Shown: positions 1-7,705, numbered from the stretch's first letter. The stretch: DNA of 14,601 bases from an uncultured Propionibacteriaceae bacterium (GCA_937859105.1 CALMAD010000375.1:1-14601); one strand, 5' to 3'. The notes: generated by a model not told the origin, from the sequence alone. Translations and numbers: made by a program.

Positions 1-2
1 GC

Positions 3-1052
3 TTCTCCGGCGACGTGTGAGGCTACCCCGAGGGCGAGATGTACTTCCCGCACTCCCCGCTGCTGCAGGTCGAGGGATCGTTCGCCGAGGCGTGCATCCT
101 CGAGACGGTGCTGCTGTCCATCTACAACTACGACTCGGCGATCGCGTCGGCGGCGTCCCGCATGACGCTGATGGCCGACGGCCGGCCCTGCATCGAGATG
201 GGGTCGCGCCGCACACACGAGTGGGCGGGCGTCGCCGCCGCGCGGGCGGCCTACGTGGCCGGGTTCGCGTCGACGTCGAATCTGGAGGCGGGGCGCCGGT
301 ACGGCGTCCCGACGGCGGGCACCGCGGCGCACTCGTTCACGCTGCTGCACGATTCGGAATCGGACGCCTTCCGCGCCCAGATCGCCTCGCTCGGCGAGGC
401 GACCACGCTGCTCGTCGACACCTACGACATCCACGAGGCGGTCAAGCTCGGCGTCGAGCTGACCGGCGGACGCCTCGGCGCGATCCGCCTCGACTCGGGC
501 GACCTGGCCGAGTTGGCGGTCGACGTCCGGGGGCTGCTCGACTCGCTGGGGGCGACGAAGACGCGCATCGTCGTGACGTCCGACCTCGACGAATACCAGA
601 TCGCCGCGCTGCGGGGGGCGCCGGTCGACGGCTACGGCGTCGGCACGTCGCTCGTCACCGGCTCAGGGCACCCCACCTGCGCGTTCGTGTACAAGCTGGT
701 AGCCCGGGCGTCCGGCGACGAGGCCGACGCGCCGATGGTTCCGGTCGAAAAGCTGTCGCTCAACAAGGCGACCGTCGGCGGCCGCAAGACCGCGCTGCGC
801 CGGCTCGACGAGCAGGGCCGGGCCGAGGCCGAGGTGGTCGGGGTGGGCGTCCCGAGCGACGGCGACCACAACGACCGGCCGATCCTCGTCCCGCTGATCA
901 CCGCGGGCGAGGTGGTCGGTCGCGAGCCCCTCGAGGCCGCCCGCGACCGGCACGCCGCCGCGCGTGCCGAGTTGCCCCGCAACGCCCGCAAGATGAGCAA
1001 GGGGGAGCCGGCGATCCCCACGGTCATGCTCGGTGAGGAGGGTCCACGATGA
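3..1052 (+). CDS. pncB: Nicotinate phosphoribosyltransferase, 5'-truncated by the window and interrupted by an in-frame TGA at 18-20
   Basis: This enzyme converts nicotinate, PRPP and ATP to nicotinate mononucleotide in the cytoplasm, the entry step of NAD salvage. Seen: the frame reads FSGDV-stop-GYPEGEMYFPHSP, then continues open to a TGA at 1050-1052. The family core is present: MGSRRTHE, the GTAAHSF motif whose His (codon 330-332) matches the phosphorylated His of the family, LVDTYD, RLDSGDL and GTSLVTGSG. The family is usually about 430-445 residues, so roughly 95 N-terminal residues lie before ATG 39. Starting at 39 would remove most of the N-terminal domain, and I see no good ribosome binding site there. 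The TGA stands where many actinobacterial relatives (from memory) have Trp (TGG), so one transition explains it. It is either a real nonsense mutation or a sequencing error. The 3' end overlaps pncA by ATGA. Identity is secure; function is doubtful. Confidence 0.9.
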
Positions 1053-1615
1053 CGCGCGCACTGATCGTCGTCGATGTCCAAAACGACTTCTGCGAGGGCG
1101 GGGCGCTCGCCGTCGAGGGCGGGGCCGCGGCGGCGGCCGCGAGCTCGGCCTACCTCGCGCACTCCCCCGGTTACGACGTCGTCGTCGCCACCCGCGACTG
1201 GCACGTCGACCCGGGCACCCACTTCAGCGACGACCCCGACTTCGTCGAGAGCTGGCCGGTGCATTGCGTCGCGGAGTCCGAGGGGGCGCAGTTCCACCCG
1301 AACCTGCGCTACCGCACGTTCGACGGGGTGTTCGACAAGGGGCAACGCGACGCCGGCTACTCCGGGTTCAGCGGCAAGGAGAACCACACGCGAGCGAAAC
1401 TCGGCGACTTCCTGCGGGCGCGCGGCGTCCACGAGGTCGATGTGTGCGGCATCGCGACCGACTACTGCGTCCGGGCGACGGCGATCGACGCCGCGAGGTC
1501 CGGCTTCGACACCACCGTGCTCGTCGACCTGACCGCGGCCGTCGACCCCGGCAACCTCAAGACCGTGAAGGCCCAGCTGACGGGCGCGGGCGTCCGGGTG
1601 CGGCACACCGCCTGA
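1049..1615 (+). CDS. pncA: Nicotinamidase (pyrazinamidase-type)
   Basis: It deamidates nicotinamide to nicotinate and ammonia, supplying the substrate for the upstream pncB product. The 188-residue protein has the usual PncA length and closely resembles mycobacterial PncA. The catalytic triad is Asp9 (in VVDVQNDF), Lys97 (FDKG) and Cys140 (GIATDYCVR). The metal ligands are Asp50, His52 and His58 (RDWHVDPGTHF) and His72 (WPVHC). The ATG at 1049 overlaps the pncB stop as ATGA, and GAGGAGGGT at 1035-1042 is a good ribosome binding site, so the two genes look translationally coupled. All active-site residues are intact even though pncB carries a stop codon. If pncB is dead, this enzyme would produce nicotinate that the cell could not use by this route. 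Confidence 0.97.
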   Translation: MTRALIVVDVQNDFCEGGALAVEGGAAAAAASSAYLAHSPGYDVVVATRDWHVDPGTHFSDDPDFVESWPVHCVAESEGAQFHPNLRYRTFDGVFDKGQRDAGYSGFSGKENHTRAKLGDFLRARGVHEVDVCGIATDYCVRATAIDAARSGFDTTVLVDLTAAVDPGNLKTVKAQLTGAGVRVRHTA

Positions 1616-1636
1616 GCGGCGCGCGGGCGCTCAGGC
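1610..1636. terminator. Stop-codon-embedded inverted repeat between convergent pncA and thioesterase genes
   Basis: Perfect 9-bp arms GCCTGAGCG (1610-1618) and CGCTCAGGC (1628-1636) flank a 9-nt GC-rich loop. The TGA of pncA lies in the left arm and the TGA of the thioesterase gene (minus strand) lies in the right arm. There is no U-tract, which is common for actinobacterial terminators. It could serve both strands. Confidence 0.55.
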
Positions 1637-2587
1637 CGGGTCGGGGCGCAGCAGCTTGCGGCGGATCGTGATGAGGGCGCGCGCATGGTCCTCGAGCCGG
1701 ACGTCCTCGGGCAGGCTGGGCCGCCAGGGCCGCACGTCCGTGGGGGCGCCGCGGGCGTCCAGGGCCGAGTAGACCATCGTGCAGTGGGTCGACGTGGGCA
1801 GCGGCTCGGCGCTGCGCGGGTCGCCGGTGCGCACATGCACCGAGACGTGCATGAGCGAGCCCTCCGTGAGAATCAGGCGGGCCTCCACCTCCACGAGGTC
1901 GCCGATGAACATCGGCCGGTAGAACCGGACGCCGCCGGCGAACGTCGCCCGCGCCTCGCCCTGATGCCAGCGCTCGGCGACGAGTTTGGCGGTGCTGGAG
2001 ATCCAGTGCATGACGTAGCCGCCGTGCACCTTGCCGCCCCAATTCACGTCGGTGGGGGCGGCCAGGAACCGCAGCGTCTCGCGGCACGAGGCCGTGTGCT
2101 CGGAGTAGCGCTGCCGGGCCAGTTCGGCCTCGATCTCCTTCCGGACGACGTTCAGCGCCTTGGCGCGCGTGTTCTGCGCGACCTCCCAGGCGTCCTCCGG
2201 CACGAACGTGGGCACGGGCGTCGGCTTGCCGTCGTCGCCCATGGCGACGAACGCGAGCAGACAGACGGTGTTGACGCGCAGATCCCCCTGCCGCGGGTCG
2301 CCGCTCGACACGGTGCAGACGACCTGCAGCGACGTGCGCCCGGTGTAGACGACCCGCGCCTCCACCTCGACGAGGTGCCCCACCTGCACGGGGCGCGTGA
2401 AGTGGATGTTGCCGACGTACAGCGTCACGCAGTAGGTGCCCGCCCAGCCGACGGCCGCGGCGTAGCCCGCCTTGTCGATCCACTCCAGCATCTTGCCGCC
2501 GCCGACGCGGCCGGACGCGTTGGCGTCCATGGGCGCGGCGAGGAACCGCAGCGTCACCGAGCGCTGCGTGCCCGGCCCGCCGGCCAC
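1631..2587 (-). CDS. Acyl-CoA thioesterase with tandem hotdog domains
   Basis: A predicted cytoplasmic hydrolase of acyl-CoA esters. The 318 residues contain two homologous hotdog domains, shown by the repeated string TLRFLAAP-x-D at about residues 12-21 and 171-180. Catalytic positions are split: the first domain keeps Asn23 and Asp38 (EWIDKA) but has GRVGGG where HGG is expected; the second keeps Asn182 and His188 (GKVHGG) but has Ser197 where the acidic residue would be. In two-domain Acot7/Acot12-type enzymes the active site is built from Asn of one domain and Asp of the other, so one composite site may remain here. The start is GTG at 2585-2587, one base after the malQ stop, with only a weak GGGCAGG ribosome binding site, which suggests coupling to malQ. 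The natural substrate is unknown. Confidence 0.9.
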   Translation of the reverse strand: MAGGPGTQRSVTLRFLAAPMDANASGRVGGGKMLEWIDKAGYAAAVGWAGTYCVTLYVGNIHFTRPVQVGHLVEVEARVVYTGRTSLQVVCTVSSGDPRQGDLRVNTVCLLAFVAMGDDGKPTPVPTFVPEDAWEVAQNTRAKALNVVRKEIEAELARQRYSEHTASCRETLRFLAAPTDVNWGGKVHGGYVMHWISSTAKLVAERWHQGEARATFAGGVRFYRPMFIGDLVEVEARLILTEGSLMHVSVHVRTGDPRSAEPLPTSTHCTMVYSALDARGAPTDVRPWRPSLPEDVRLEDHARALITIRRKLLRPDPA

Positions 2588-2588
2588 G

Positions 2589-4736
2589 TCAGCGCCTGCC
2601 CACGATGGGCCGGGTGAACCCGTTCATCACGGACGCCAACCGCTGCGCCCGCGCGCTGACGAAGACCTCCTCGAGCATCATCGGCTGCTCGTCGGGGCCG
2701 CTGAGCGGCACGCGCCAGTTGGGGTACTCGTTCATCGTGCCCGGCTGGTTCTGAATGCGGCGGTCGCCGACGGCGTCCGTCAGGGCCGCGTTCAGCACCC
2801 GCGAGCGCGACTGGGTGAGGAACCGGTAGAGGGCGAGCACCATCGCCTCAGCCTCGTCGTCACCCTCGCCCTCGTGCAGCAGGCCGCGCTCGGCGAGCGT
2901 GGCACGCCACTGGGCGAGCTCGCGGTCGAAGCGGGCCAGCTCGTCGTCCAGGTTCTCGGTGAGCAGGCCCAGCTCGTGCTGCAGCTTGAGGTGGGCGCCC
3001 TCGAGGTAGCCGGCCGTCGGGGGCAGGTCGTGCGTCGTGACCGACGCCATGCAGTACTCGCGGTACTGCTCGGGCGGGACGGGCGAGCCGTCCGCCTGCT
3101 CGAACCACGTGATCGAGGTGCCCAGCAGGCCGCGCTCGCGCAGGTAGGTGCGCACCCAGGGCTCCACGGTGCCCAGGTCCTCGCCCACGACGAGCGCGCC
3201 GGCGCGGTGGGCCTCCAGCATCACGATGCCGACCATGGTCTCGTGGGGGTACTTCACGTAGCTGCCCTGGGTGGGCAGCATCCCCTGCGGCACCCACCAG
3301 AGCCGGAACAGGCCCATGATGTGGTCGATCCGGACGCCGCCGGAGTGCCGCAGGACGCCCGCCACCATCGCGCGGAACGGCCAGAACGAGAGCTCCTCCA
3401 GCCGGTCCGGACGCCACGGCGACTGCCCCCAGTCCTGCCCGAGTTGGTTGTAGGCGTCCGGCGGGGCGCCGACGCTGACCCCGCGGGCGAACGAATCGCC
3501 CAGCATCCACGCCTCCGCGGATTCGTGGCTCACGCCGACCGCGAGGTCGCTCATGATGCCGACGCGCATGCCGGCGTCCTCGGCCGCGGACTCGGCCGCG
3601 CTGAGCTGGTTGTCGGCGATCCACTGCAGCCAGATGAAGAAGTCGATCTCGTCGGAGTGCGCCTGCGCGAACCCGGCGACGGCCGGCGACGACGGACGCC
3701 GGAAGCCCTCCGGCCACGACCGCCAGTCCATCCCGAACTCGCCGACCAGCGAGCACCACGTCGAGAAGTGCTGCAGGTTCGACCCCTCGCGCCGCAGGAA
3801 GTCGTCGCGGCTCATCTGGCGCGCCGCCGGGCGCCCTGCGTCGTAGATGATGCGGAGCGCCGCCATCTTCGCGCGCCAGATCGCGTCGCGGTCGATGCGG
3901 TCGGCGTTGCGCAGGCCCTGCAGCAGGCGTCCCTTGATCGTCGCGATCTGGCGGCGCTTCTTCTCGTCGAGCGTCGCGTACTCGGGGATGAGCTCGGGGC
4001 GCAGGTACAGCGGGTTGACGTAGCGCCGGCTGCTGGGCAGGTACGGCGACGGCTCGACGGGCGGCATCGGCTCGGCGGCGTGCAGCGGGTTCGTCAGGAT
4101 GTAGCTCGCGAACTGCTGGGTGGCCGACCAGGTGGCGAGATCCGCCAGATCCTGCAGGTCGCCCATGCCCCAGCTGTCGGCCGACCGGACGCTGTAGAGC
4201 TGCGTCGCGTACCCCCAGATGCGCTTGCCGCCCATCGATTCGGGGAAGCCGAGGAAGCGCGGGCTCACGATGAGCGTGCCCTCGGCGACGTGCCCGTCGC
4301 TGCTCAGATGCAGGCGGTGATAGCCGAGCGGCAGGTCGTCGGGCAGCGCGAAAGCGGCCTGGCCGACCATGCGGCCGTCGACCTCGCGATCGGGCTCCCA
4401 GTCGTCGACCTGGCGGGTCAGCCGGACGCCTCCGTCCTCCAGACGGACGGTCAACACCGCGGACGCCCCGGCGGCCACGTGGACGGTCACCGTCGTGGCC
4501 GTGCCCTCCTCCATTGACACGCACGGGGGCAGCGAGCGCCGCCAGGGGCGCAGCCTGATCTCGGCCAGGGCGGCCTCGGCGGACTCCGGGGTGGCGGCGT
4601 CCACCCCCATGCCGGCGAGGATGCCGACGATCGTCTCGTCGGCGATGTCGACCAGGCGTCCCTTCCAGTCCCAGAACTGGGTGGCGATGCCGCAGGCGTC
4701 GGCCAGTTCGAGGAGGGTGGGGTGCATGAGCGCCAT
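2589..4736 (-). CDS. malQ: 4-alpha-glucanotransferase (amylomaltase, GH77)
   Basis: It disproportionates alpha-1,4-glucans and maltooligosaccharides in glycogen/maltose metabolism. It has 715 residues, typical of the long actinobacterial/enterobacterial form with an N-terminal extension. About residues 1-160 include a beta-rich, probably Ig-like module, and about 165-700 are the GH77 barrel. Catalytic residues are the nucleophile Asp471 (GVRIDHIMGL), acid/base Glu519 (VVGEDLGTV) and Asp570 (TTHDLP); their spacing matches the family. The start is ATG at 4734-4736 with AAGGAAG about 7 nt upstream. The upstream MarR gene ends 59 nt away in the same direction, so it may be read through from the MFS-MarR unit. 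That gap holds only a weak 5-bp hairpin (4776-4790). The downstream thioesterase starts 1 nt after the stop. I see no other glycogen genes here. Confidence 0.97.
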   Translation of the reverse strand: MALMHPTLLELADACGIATQFWDWKGRLVDIADETIVGILAGMGVDAATPESAEAALAEIRLRPWRRSLPPCVSMEEGTATTVTVHVAAGASAVLTVRLEDGGVRLTRQVDDWEPDREVDGRMVGQAAFALPDDLPLGYHRLHLSSDGHVAEGTLIVSPRFLGFPESMGGKRIWGYATQLYSVRSADSWGMGDLQDLADLATWSATQQFASYILTNPLHAAEPMPPVEPSPYLPSSRRYVNPLYLRPELIPEYATLDEKKRRQIATIKGRLLQGLRNADRIDRDAIWRAKMAALRIIYDAGRPAARQMSRDDFLRREGSNLQHFSTWCSLVGEFGMDWRSWPEGFRRPSSPAVAGFAQAHSDEIDFFIWLQWIADNQLSAAESAAEDAGMRVGIMSDLAVGVSHESAEAWMLGDSFARGVSVGAPPDAYNQLGQDWGQSPWRPDRLEELSFWPFRAMVAGVLRHSGGVRIDHIMGLFRLWWVPQGMLPTQGSYVKYPHETMVGIVMLEAHRAGALVVGEDLGTVEPWVRTYLRERGLLGTSITWFEQADGSPVPPEQYREYCMASVTTHDLPPTAGYLEGAHLKLQHELGLLTENLDDELARFDRELAQWRATLAERGLLHEGEGDDEAEAMVLALYRFLTQSRSRVLNAALTDAVGDRRIQNQPGTMNEYPNWRVPLSGPDEQPMMLEEVFVSARAQRLASVMNGFTRPIVGRR

Positions 4737-4795
4737 TGCGAGTCTTCCTTACTACGGCGGGTTCGGTTCACCCTAGCGGCCAAACGCCGCGGCTC

Positions 4796-5284
4796 CTACT
4801 CCGGCTCGAAGGGAACCAGCAGTCGGCGGAGCAAGTCGGCCGCGACGTCGGCCTCGTCCTTCGTCAGCACCTCGAGCAGGCGATGCTCGTGCGCCACGAG
4901 ATCGGCGATCGCACCCTCGACGGCGGCCATCCCGCCCGGCGTCAGCCGCACCCGGACGCCCCGGCGGTCGCGCGGGTCGGGACGCCGCTCGACCATCCCG
5001 CGGGCCGCCAGCCGGTCGATGCGGTTGGTCATCGTGCCCGAGGTCGACAGGGTCTGATGAATGAGGGCACCGGGCGACAGCTCGTACGGGGACCCCTCGC
5101 GGCGCAGCGCGGCCAGCACGTCGAACTCCCACACCTCCAGCTCGTGGCGGTCGAACGCCTCCTTGCGCGCGAAGTCGAGGTGACGCGCCAGTCGGGACAC
5201 GCGCGAGAAGACGCGCAGCGGGCTCGCGTCCAGCCCCGGCGCCTCGCGCTCCCAGGCCCGCAGGATCCGGTCCACCTCGTCCAC
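4796..5284 (-). CDS. MarR-family transcriptional regulator (likely regulates the adjacent MFS gene)
   Basis: A winged-helix DNA-binding protein of 162 residues. N-terminal helices are followed by the recognition region LSPGALIHQTLSTSGTMTNR and IDRLAARGMVERR, then the wing DPRDRRGVRVRLTPGG and a C-terminal dimerisation helix. The start is chosen as the second of two adjacent GTG codons (5282-5284), because AGGAGG lies 6 nt upstream; the first GTG (5285-5287) would be only 3 nt from it. The frame remains open far upstream, but that part is antisense noise inside the MFS gene. The gene follows the MFS gene by 77 bp on the same strand, and a perfect palindrome lies over its start region, suggesting autoregulation. 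The ligand cannot be read from the sequence. Confidence 0.93.
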   Translation of the reverse strand: MDEVDRILRAWEREAPGLDASPLRVFSRVSRLARHLDFARKEAFDRHELEVWEFDVLAALRREGSPYELSPGALIHQTLSTSGTMTNRIDRLAARGMVERRPDPRDRRGVRVRLTPGGMAAVEGAIADLVAHEHRLLEVLTKDEADVAADLLRRLLVPFEPE

Positions 5285-5294
5285 CACGGACCTC

Positions 5295-5310
5295 CTCTCG
5301 ACGTCGAGAG
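5295..5310. promoter_or_regulatory. Perfect 16-bp palindrome, candidate MarR operator
   Basis: CTCTCGACGTCGAGAG is fully self-complementary and lies 10 bp upstream of the MarR start codon, abutting the ribosome binding site. On the minus strand a possible -10, TACACT (5309-5314), overlaps its upstream end, so the palindrome would cover the transcription start. MarR dimers typically bind palindromes of this size. I found no convincing -35 box and no second copy before the MFS gene. Confidence 0.55.
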
Positions 5311-5361
5311 TGTAGCCATAGCGAGACACGAAGTCGTCCGGTTGGACGCCTGTGCAGACGG

Positions 5362-6708
5362 TCAGGACGCCGCGTGGTTGCGGACCGGCCCGATGCGGCG
5401 CGAAAAGGCCACGGACGTGGCGGCGATCGCGGTCAACACCGTCACGGGGACGCCGAACGCGGCGAGCTCCTCGCCGCGGCCCCGCGCGAAAGCGTAGAGG
5501 GTGCCGGCCAGGCCGCCGAGCAGGGACATGCCCATGGCCTCGCCGACCTGCAGGGCGCTCGTGTTGCGCCCGAGCTGCTCGGGCGCCGACAGCAGCATGA
5601 CGGCGACCGACGTGCTGGCGCTCTGCAGCCCCATTCCGACGCCGGCCAGGGTCGCGCCCGCGACGACCACCCACAGCCACACCGACGGCCACCACGTCCC
5701 GACCGCGATCACGCCGATGCCGGCGGCGACGGACGCGGCCCCCGCCAGCACGATCGTGTCGCGCCGCCAGCGCAGCCACGGCCGCGACTGGAGCCACGAG
5801 CCGGCCATCCAGCCGACCGAGGAGATCGTGATGACCGCCCCCGCCTCCACGAGCGTGAGACCCCGCAGCGTCACGAGCATGAGCGGCAGGAACGACTGCT
5901 GCGCGAAGAACGAGCCGCCGGTGAGCAGCCGGACGTTCACCACGGCCGGCAACCCGGACGCCAAGGGCCGATACCCCACCGGCATGAGCCGCGGCGCCGC
6001 GACGACGACGAGCACGAGCCCCAGCGCCATCAGGCCGCCCGAGAGGGGCGTCAGGTTCTGCCCCGCCGCCTGGACGACCGCGAGCCCGGCCGCCACCGCG
6101 ACCGCACCCCAGACGCTCGCGGGAGCGGCGTCCGCGCTGGGCTGGACGCGGAGATCCGCGCGCAGCAGCGGGGGGAAGAGCATGAGCGCGCCCAGCACGA
6201 CGATCGGCAGGATGCCCCAGAACACGGCATGCCACGAGAACGTCTGGGTCAGCCAGCCGGCCGCGCCGGGGCCGACGAACGACGGCAGCATCCAGGCGGC
6301 GGAGAACCAGGTCATCATTGCGGCCTGCTCGGCGGGCTCGAAGAGCTTGCCGACGAGCACCATCAACGCGACGTTCACGAAGCCGCCGCCCAGGCCCTGG
6401 ACGAAACGCCCGGCGAGCAGCACGGGCATCGTCGGCGCGAGCGCGGCGACGGTCACGCCGACGCCGAAGAGCGCGAGCCCGGCCATCGCGGGCAGGGTGG
6501 GGCCGATGCGGTCGCAGAGGCGTCCGGCGAGCACGATCGCCACGATCTGCGGGATCGCGAACGCGGTGAACGCCCAGGCGTAGAGGTCGAGCCCGTGCAG
6601 ATCGGACGCCGCCGCGGGCATGGCCGTGCCGACCGCCTGCGCCTCGAACGCGATGGCGGTGACGAGCATGAGGAGGCCCACGACGAGGCCCCGGCGGGAC
6701 GATGGCAC
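5362..6708 (-). CDS. MFS transporter, probable drug/metabolite exporter
   Basis: A predicted inner-membrane secondary transporter of 448 residues, most simply read as 12 transmembrane helices. The N-terminus resembles the EmrB/QacA-like (DHA) branch: the first helix carries FEAQAVGTAMPAAASDL, a loop 2-3 motif A variant is visible as GRLCDRIGPTLP, and helix 5 has a motif C-like GPGAAGWL. The start is GTG at 6706-6708, fixed by an in-frame TGA four codons upstream; there is no Shine-Dalgarno sequence, so it may be leaderless or start further in. The MarR gene follows 77 bp downstream on the same strand, the common arrangement for an exporter and its repressor. The substrate is unknown. The divergent DUF3039 gene begins 39 bp away. 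Confidence 0.92.
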   Translation of the reverse strand: MPSSRRGLVVGLLMLVTAIAFEAQAVGTAMPAAASDLHGLDLYAWAFTAFAIPQIVAIVLAGRLCDRIGPTLPAMAGLALFGVGVTVAALAPTMPVLLAGRFVQGLGGGFVNVALMVLVGKLFEPAEQAAMMTWFSAAWMLPSFVGPGAAGWLTQTFSWHAVFWGILPIVVLGALMLFPPLLRADLRVQPSADAAPASVWGAVAVAAGLAVVQAAGQNLTPLSGGLMALGLVLVVVAAPRLMPVGYRPLASGLPAVVNVRLLTGGSFFAQQSFLPLMLVTLRGLTLVEAGAVITISSVGWMAGSWLQSRPWLRWRRDTIVLAGAASVAAGIGVIAVGTWWPSVWLWVVVAGATLAGVGMGLQSASTSVAVMLLSAPEQLGRNTSALQVGEAMGMSLLGGLAGTLYAFARGRGEELAAFGVPVTVLTAIAATSVAFSRRIGPVRNHAAS

Positions 6709-6735
6709 GGGGTTATCTCATCACCGGGGGTCAAC

Positions 6736-6741
6736 TAGCAT
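6736..6741 (+). promoter_or_regulatory. -10 element of a probable leaderless promoter for the DUF3039 gene
   Basis: TAGCAT lies 6 nt before the GTG start at 6748, the spacing expected if transcription starts at the start codon. TTATCT (6713-6718) is a weak -35 with a 17-bp spacer. No Shine-Dalgarno sequence is present. Confidence 0.55.
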
Positions 6742-6747
6742 GAAATC

Positions 6748-7047
6748 GTGACTGAGCTAGCACCTGGTTCCCAGACCGCCGTCGACGAGCGCACGGGCAC
6801 GGTCCTCGACGAGCGTTCGGATTTCCGCCTCGACGAGGGCGACCACGAGCGCTTCTCGCACTACGTGCCCAAAGACAAGCTGACCGAGGCCATGGTCATG
6901 GGCACCCCCGTCGTCGCGCTGTGCGGCAAGGTCTGGGTGCCCAGCCGGAACCCCGACCGCTTCCCCGTGTGCCCCGAATGCAAGGAGATCTGGAGCTCCC
7001 TCAACCCCGGCCAGGGCGGCGGCCAAGGCGGCGGCGAGGGCGAGTGA
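6748..7047 (+). CDS. DUF3039 family protein (small putative zinc-binding protein)
   Basis: A 99-residue protein of the actinobacterial DUF3039 family; its function is not known. The acidic, probably disordered N-terminus (1-30) leads into the family core DHERFSHYVPKDKLTEAM, VALCGKVWVPSRNPDRFPVC and PECKE. Cys59, Cys75 and Cys78, possibly with His38, look like zinc ligands. The C-terminal tail is Gly/Gln-rich (GQGGGQGGGEGE). The start is GTG at 6748, supported by the promoter spacing immediately upstream. It is transcribed alone, divergent from the MFS gene and convergent with the oxidoreductase gene 71 bp downstream. Confidence 0.93.
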   Translation: MTELAPGSQTAVDERTGTVLDERSDFRLDEGDHERFSHYVPKDKLTEAMVMGTPVVALCGKVWVPSRNPDRFPVCPECKEIWSSLNPGQGGGQGGGEGE

Positions 7048-7049
7048 CC

Positions 7050-7069
7050 CGCCGGCTCACGCGCCGGCG
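7050..7069. terminator. GC-rich hairpin after the DUF3039 gene
   Basis: The 7-bp arms CGCCGGC (7050-7056) and GCCGGCG (7063-7069) enclose a 6-nt loop, 3 nt after the DUF3039 stop and between convergent genes. No U-tract follows, so termination is plausible but not proven. Confidence 0.4.
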
Positions 7070-7118
7070 CGGCGTGCCCACCCCTTGACGGGGCGCACAC
7101 GCCACCCGGCCCGGCGGC

Positions 7119-7685
7119 TCAGGCGACGACCGCGAAACCGCCGGTCCAGCCGATCTTCTCGGACGCCGCGAGCGAGATCTGCAGGAAGCCGATCGCCTCG
7201 AGTTCACGGGCGCGCTTGAGTGAGCCGGCGTCCAGGGCCTTGACGCCCGACGGGGTGATGGCCGCGATGAGGGACGCCTTGGCGTCCGCATCGTCGCCGG
7301 CGACCAGGACGGTGGTCGGCTGATCGCCGGCCACCCCGGACGCCAGCGTGGCGCCGAAGTTCGTGTTGAACGCCTTGAGGACGTGCGAGGAGGGCAGCGC
7401 GGCGGCCAGCTCGGCCGCGGCCGAGGCGTCCGGGGCGACGGTCAGGGAGTCGAACGTCGCGAAGTCGACCGGGTTCGTGATGTCGACCACGATCTTGCCC
7501 GCCAGTTCGGCCTGGCGCTGCGCGGCGATGTCGGCGAGAGCGGCGTAGGGGACGGCCAGCACGACCACGTCGCCCGTCGCGGCGTCGTCGCGGCCGACGA
7601 GCTGGACGCTCGCCCCGGCGCGCTCGAAGACCGACTGGATGGCCTGGCCCATGGTGCCGCGGCCGATGATGCTGATGCTCGTCAT
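7119..7685 (-). CDS. NADPH-dependent F420 reductase-like / NAD(P)-binding oxidoreductase
   Basis: A 188-residue Rossmann-fold protein of the NADP-oxidoreductase/F420-dependent family. The nucleotide-binding turn is ISIIGRGTMGQA (residues 4-15), followed by VVLAVPYAALADI, DITNPVDF and HVLKAFNTNFG, the usual order in this family. It probably transfers hydride between NADP(H) and a flavin- or deazaflavin-type partner, but the acceptor is not determined by the sequence. The start is ATG at 7683-7685 with AAGGAG 6 nt upstream; the frame stays open upstream but that is antisense to the MarR gene. Its promoter has a perfect TTGACA -35, a 17-bp spacer and TATGGT, with inverted repeats on both boxes, so repression by the divergent MarR protein is likely. 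It ends convergent to the DUF3039 gene. Confidence 0.9.
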   Translation of the reverse strand: MTSISIIGRGTMGQAIQSVFERAGASVQLVGRDDAATGDVVVLAVPYAALADIAAQRQAELAGKIVVDITNPVDFATFDSLTVAPDASAAAELAAALPSSHVLKAFNTNFGATLASGVAGDQPTTVLVAGDDADAKASLIAAITPSGVKALDAGSLKRARELEAIGFLQISLAASEKIGWTGGFAVVA

Positions 7686-7705
7686 GATTGACTCCTTATT
7701 GGTTG

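Noticed and set aside
18..20. UGA recoding (Trp or selenocysteine) in pncB
   Set aside because: TGA is used as the ordinary stop in most genes here, including pncB itself; there is no reason for selenocysteine at this site and no convincing downstream stem-loop was seen.
2472..4517. 681-codon open frame on the plus strand opposite malQ
   Set aside because: It is antisense to a certain GH77 gene, His/Arg/Val/Gln-rich with no domain-like pattern; such shadow frames are normal at this GC content.
4776..4790. GCGGC/GCCGC hairpin after the MarR gene
   Set aside because: A 5-bp stem of this composition is expected by chance at this GC content and lacks a T-run.
4796..6235. Apparent 479-residue protein ending in a MarR domain
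   Set aside because: The upstream two thirds are in another frame of the MFS gene; a ribosome binding site and GTG codons at 5282-5287 give a normal 162-residue MarR protein.
5374..6738. 454-codon plus-strand frame opposite the MFS gene
   Set aside because: It is antisense to a clear membrane transporter; its Glu/Arg/His/Asp/Gln-rich composition is typical of the complement of hydrophobic codons.
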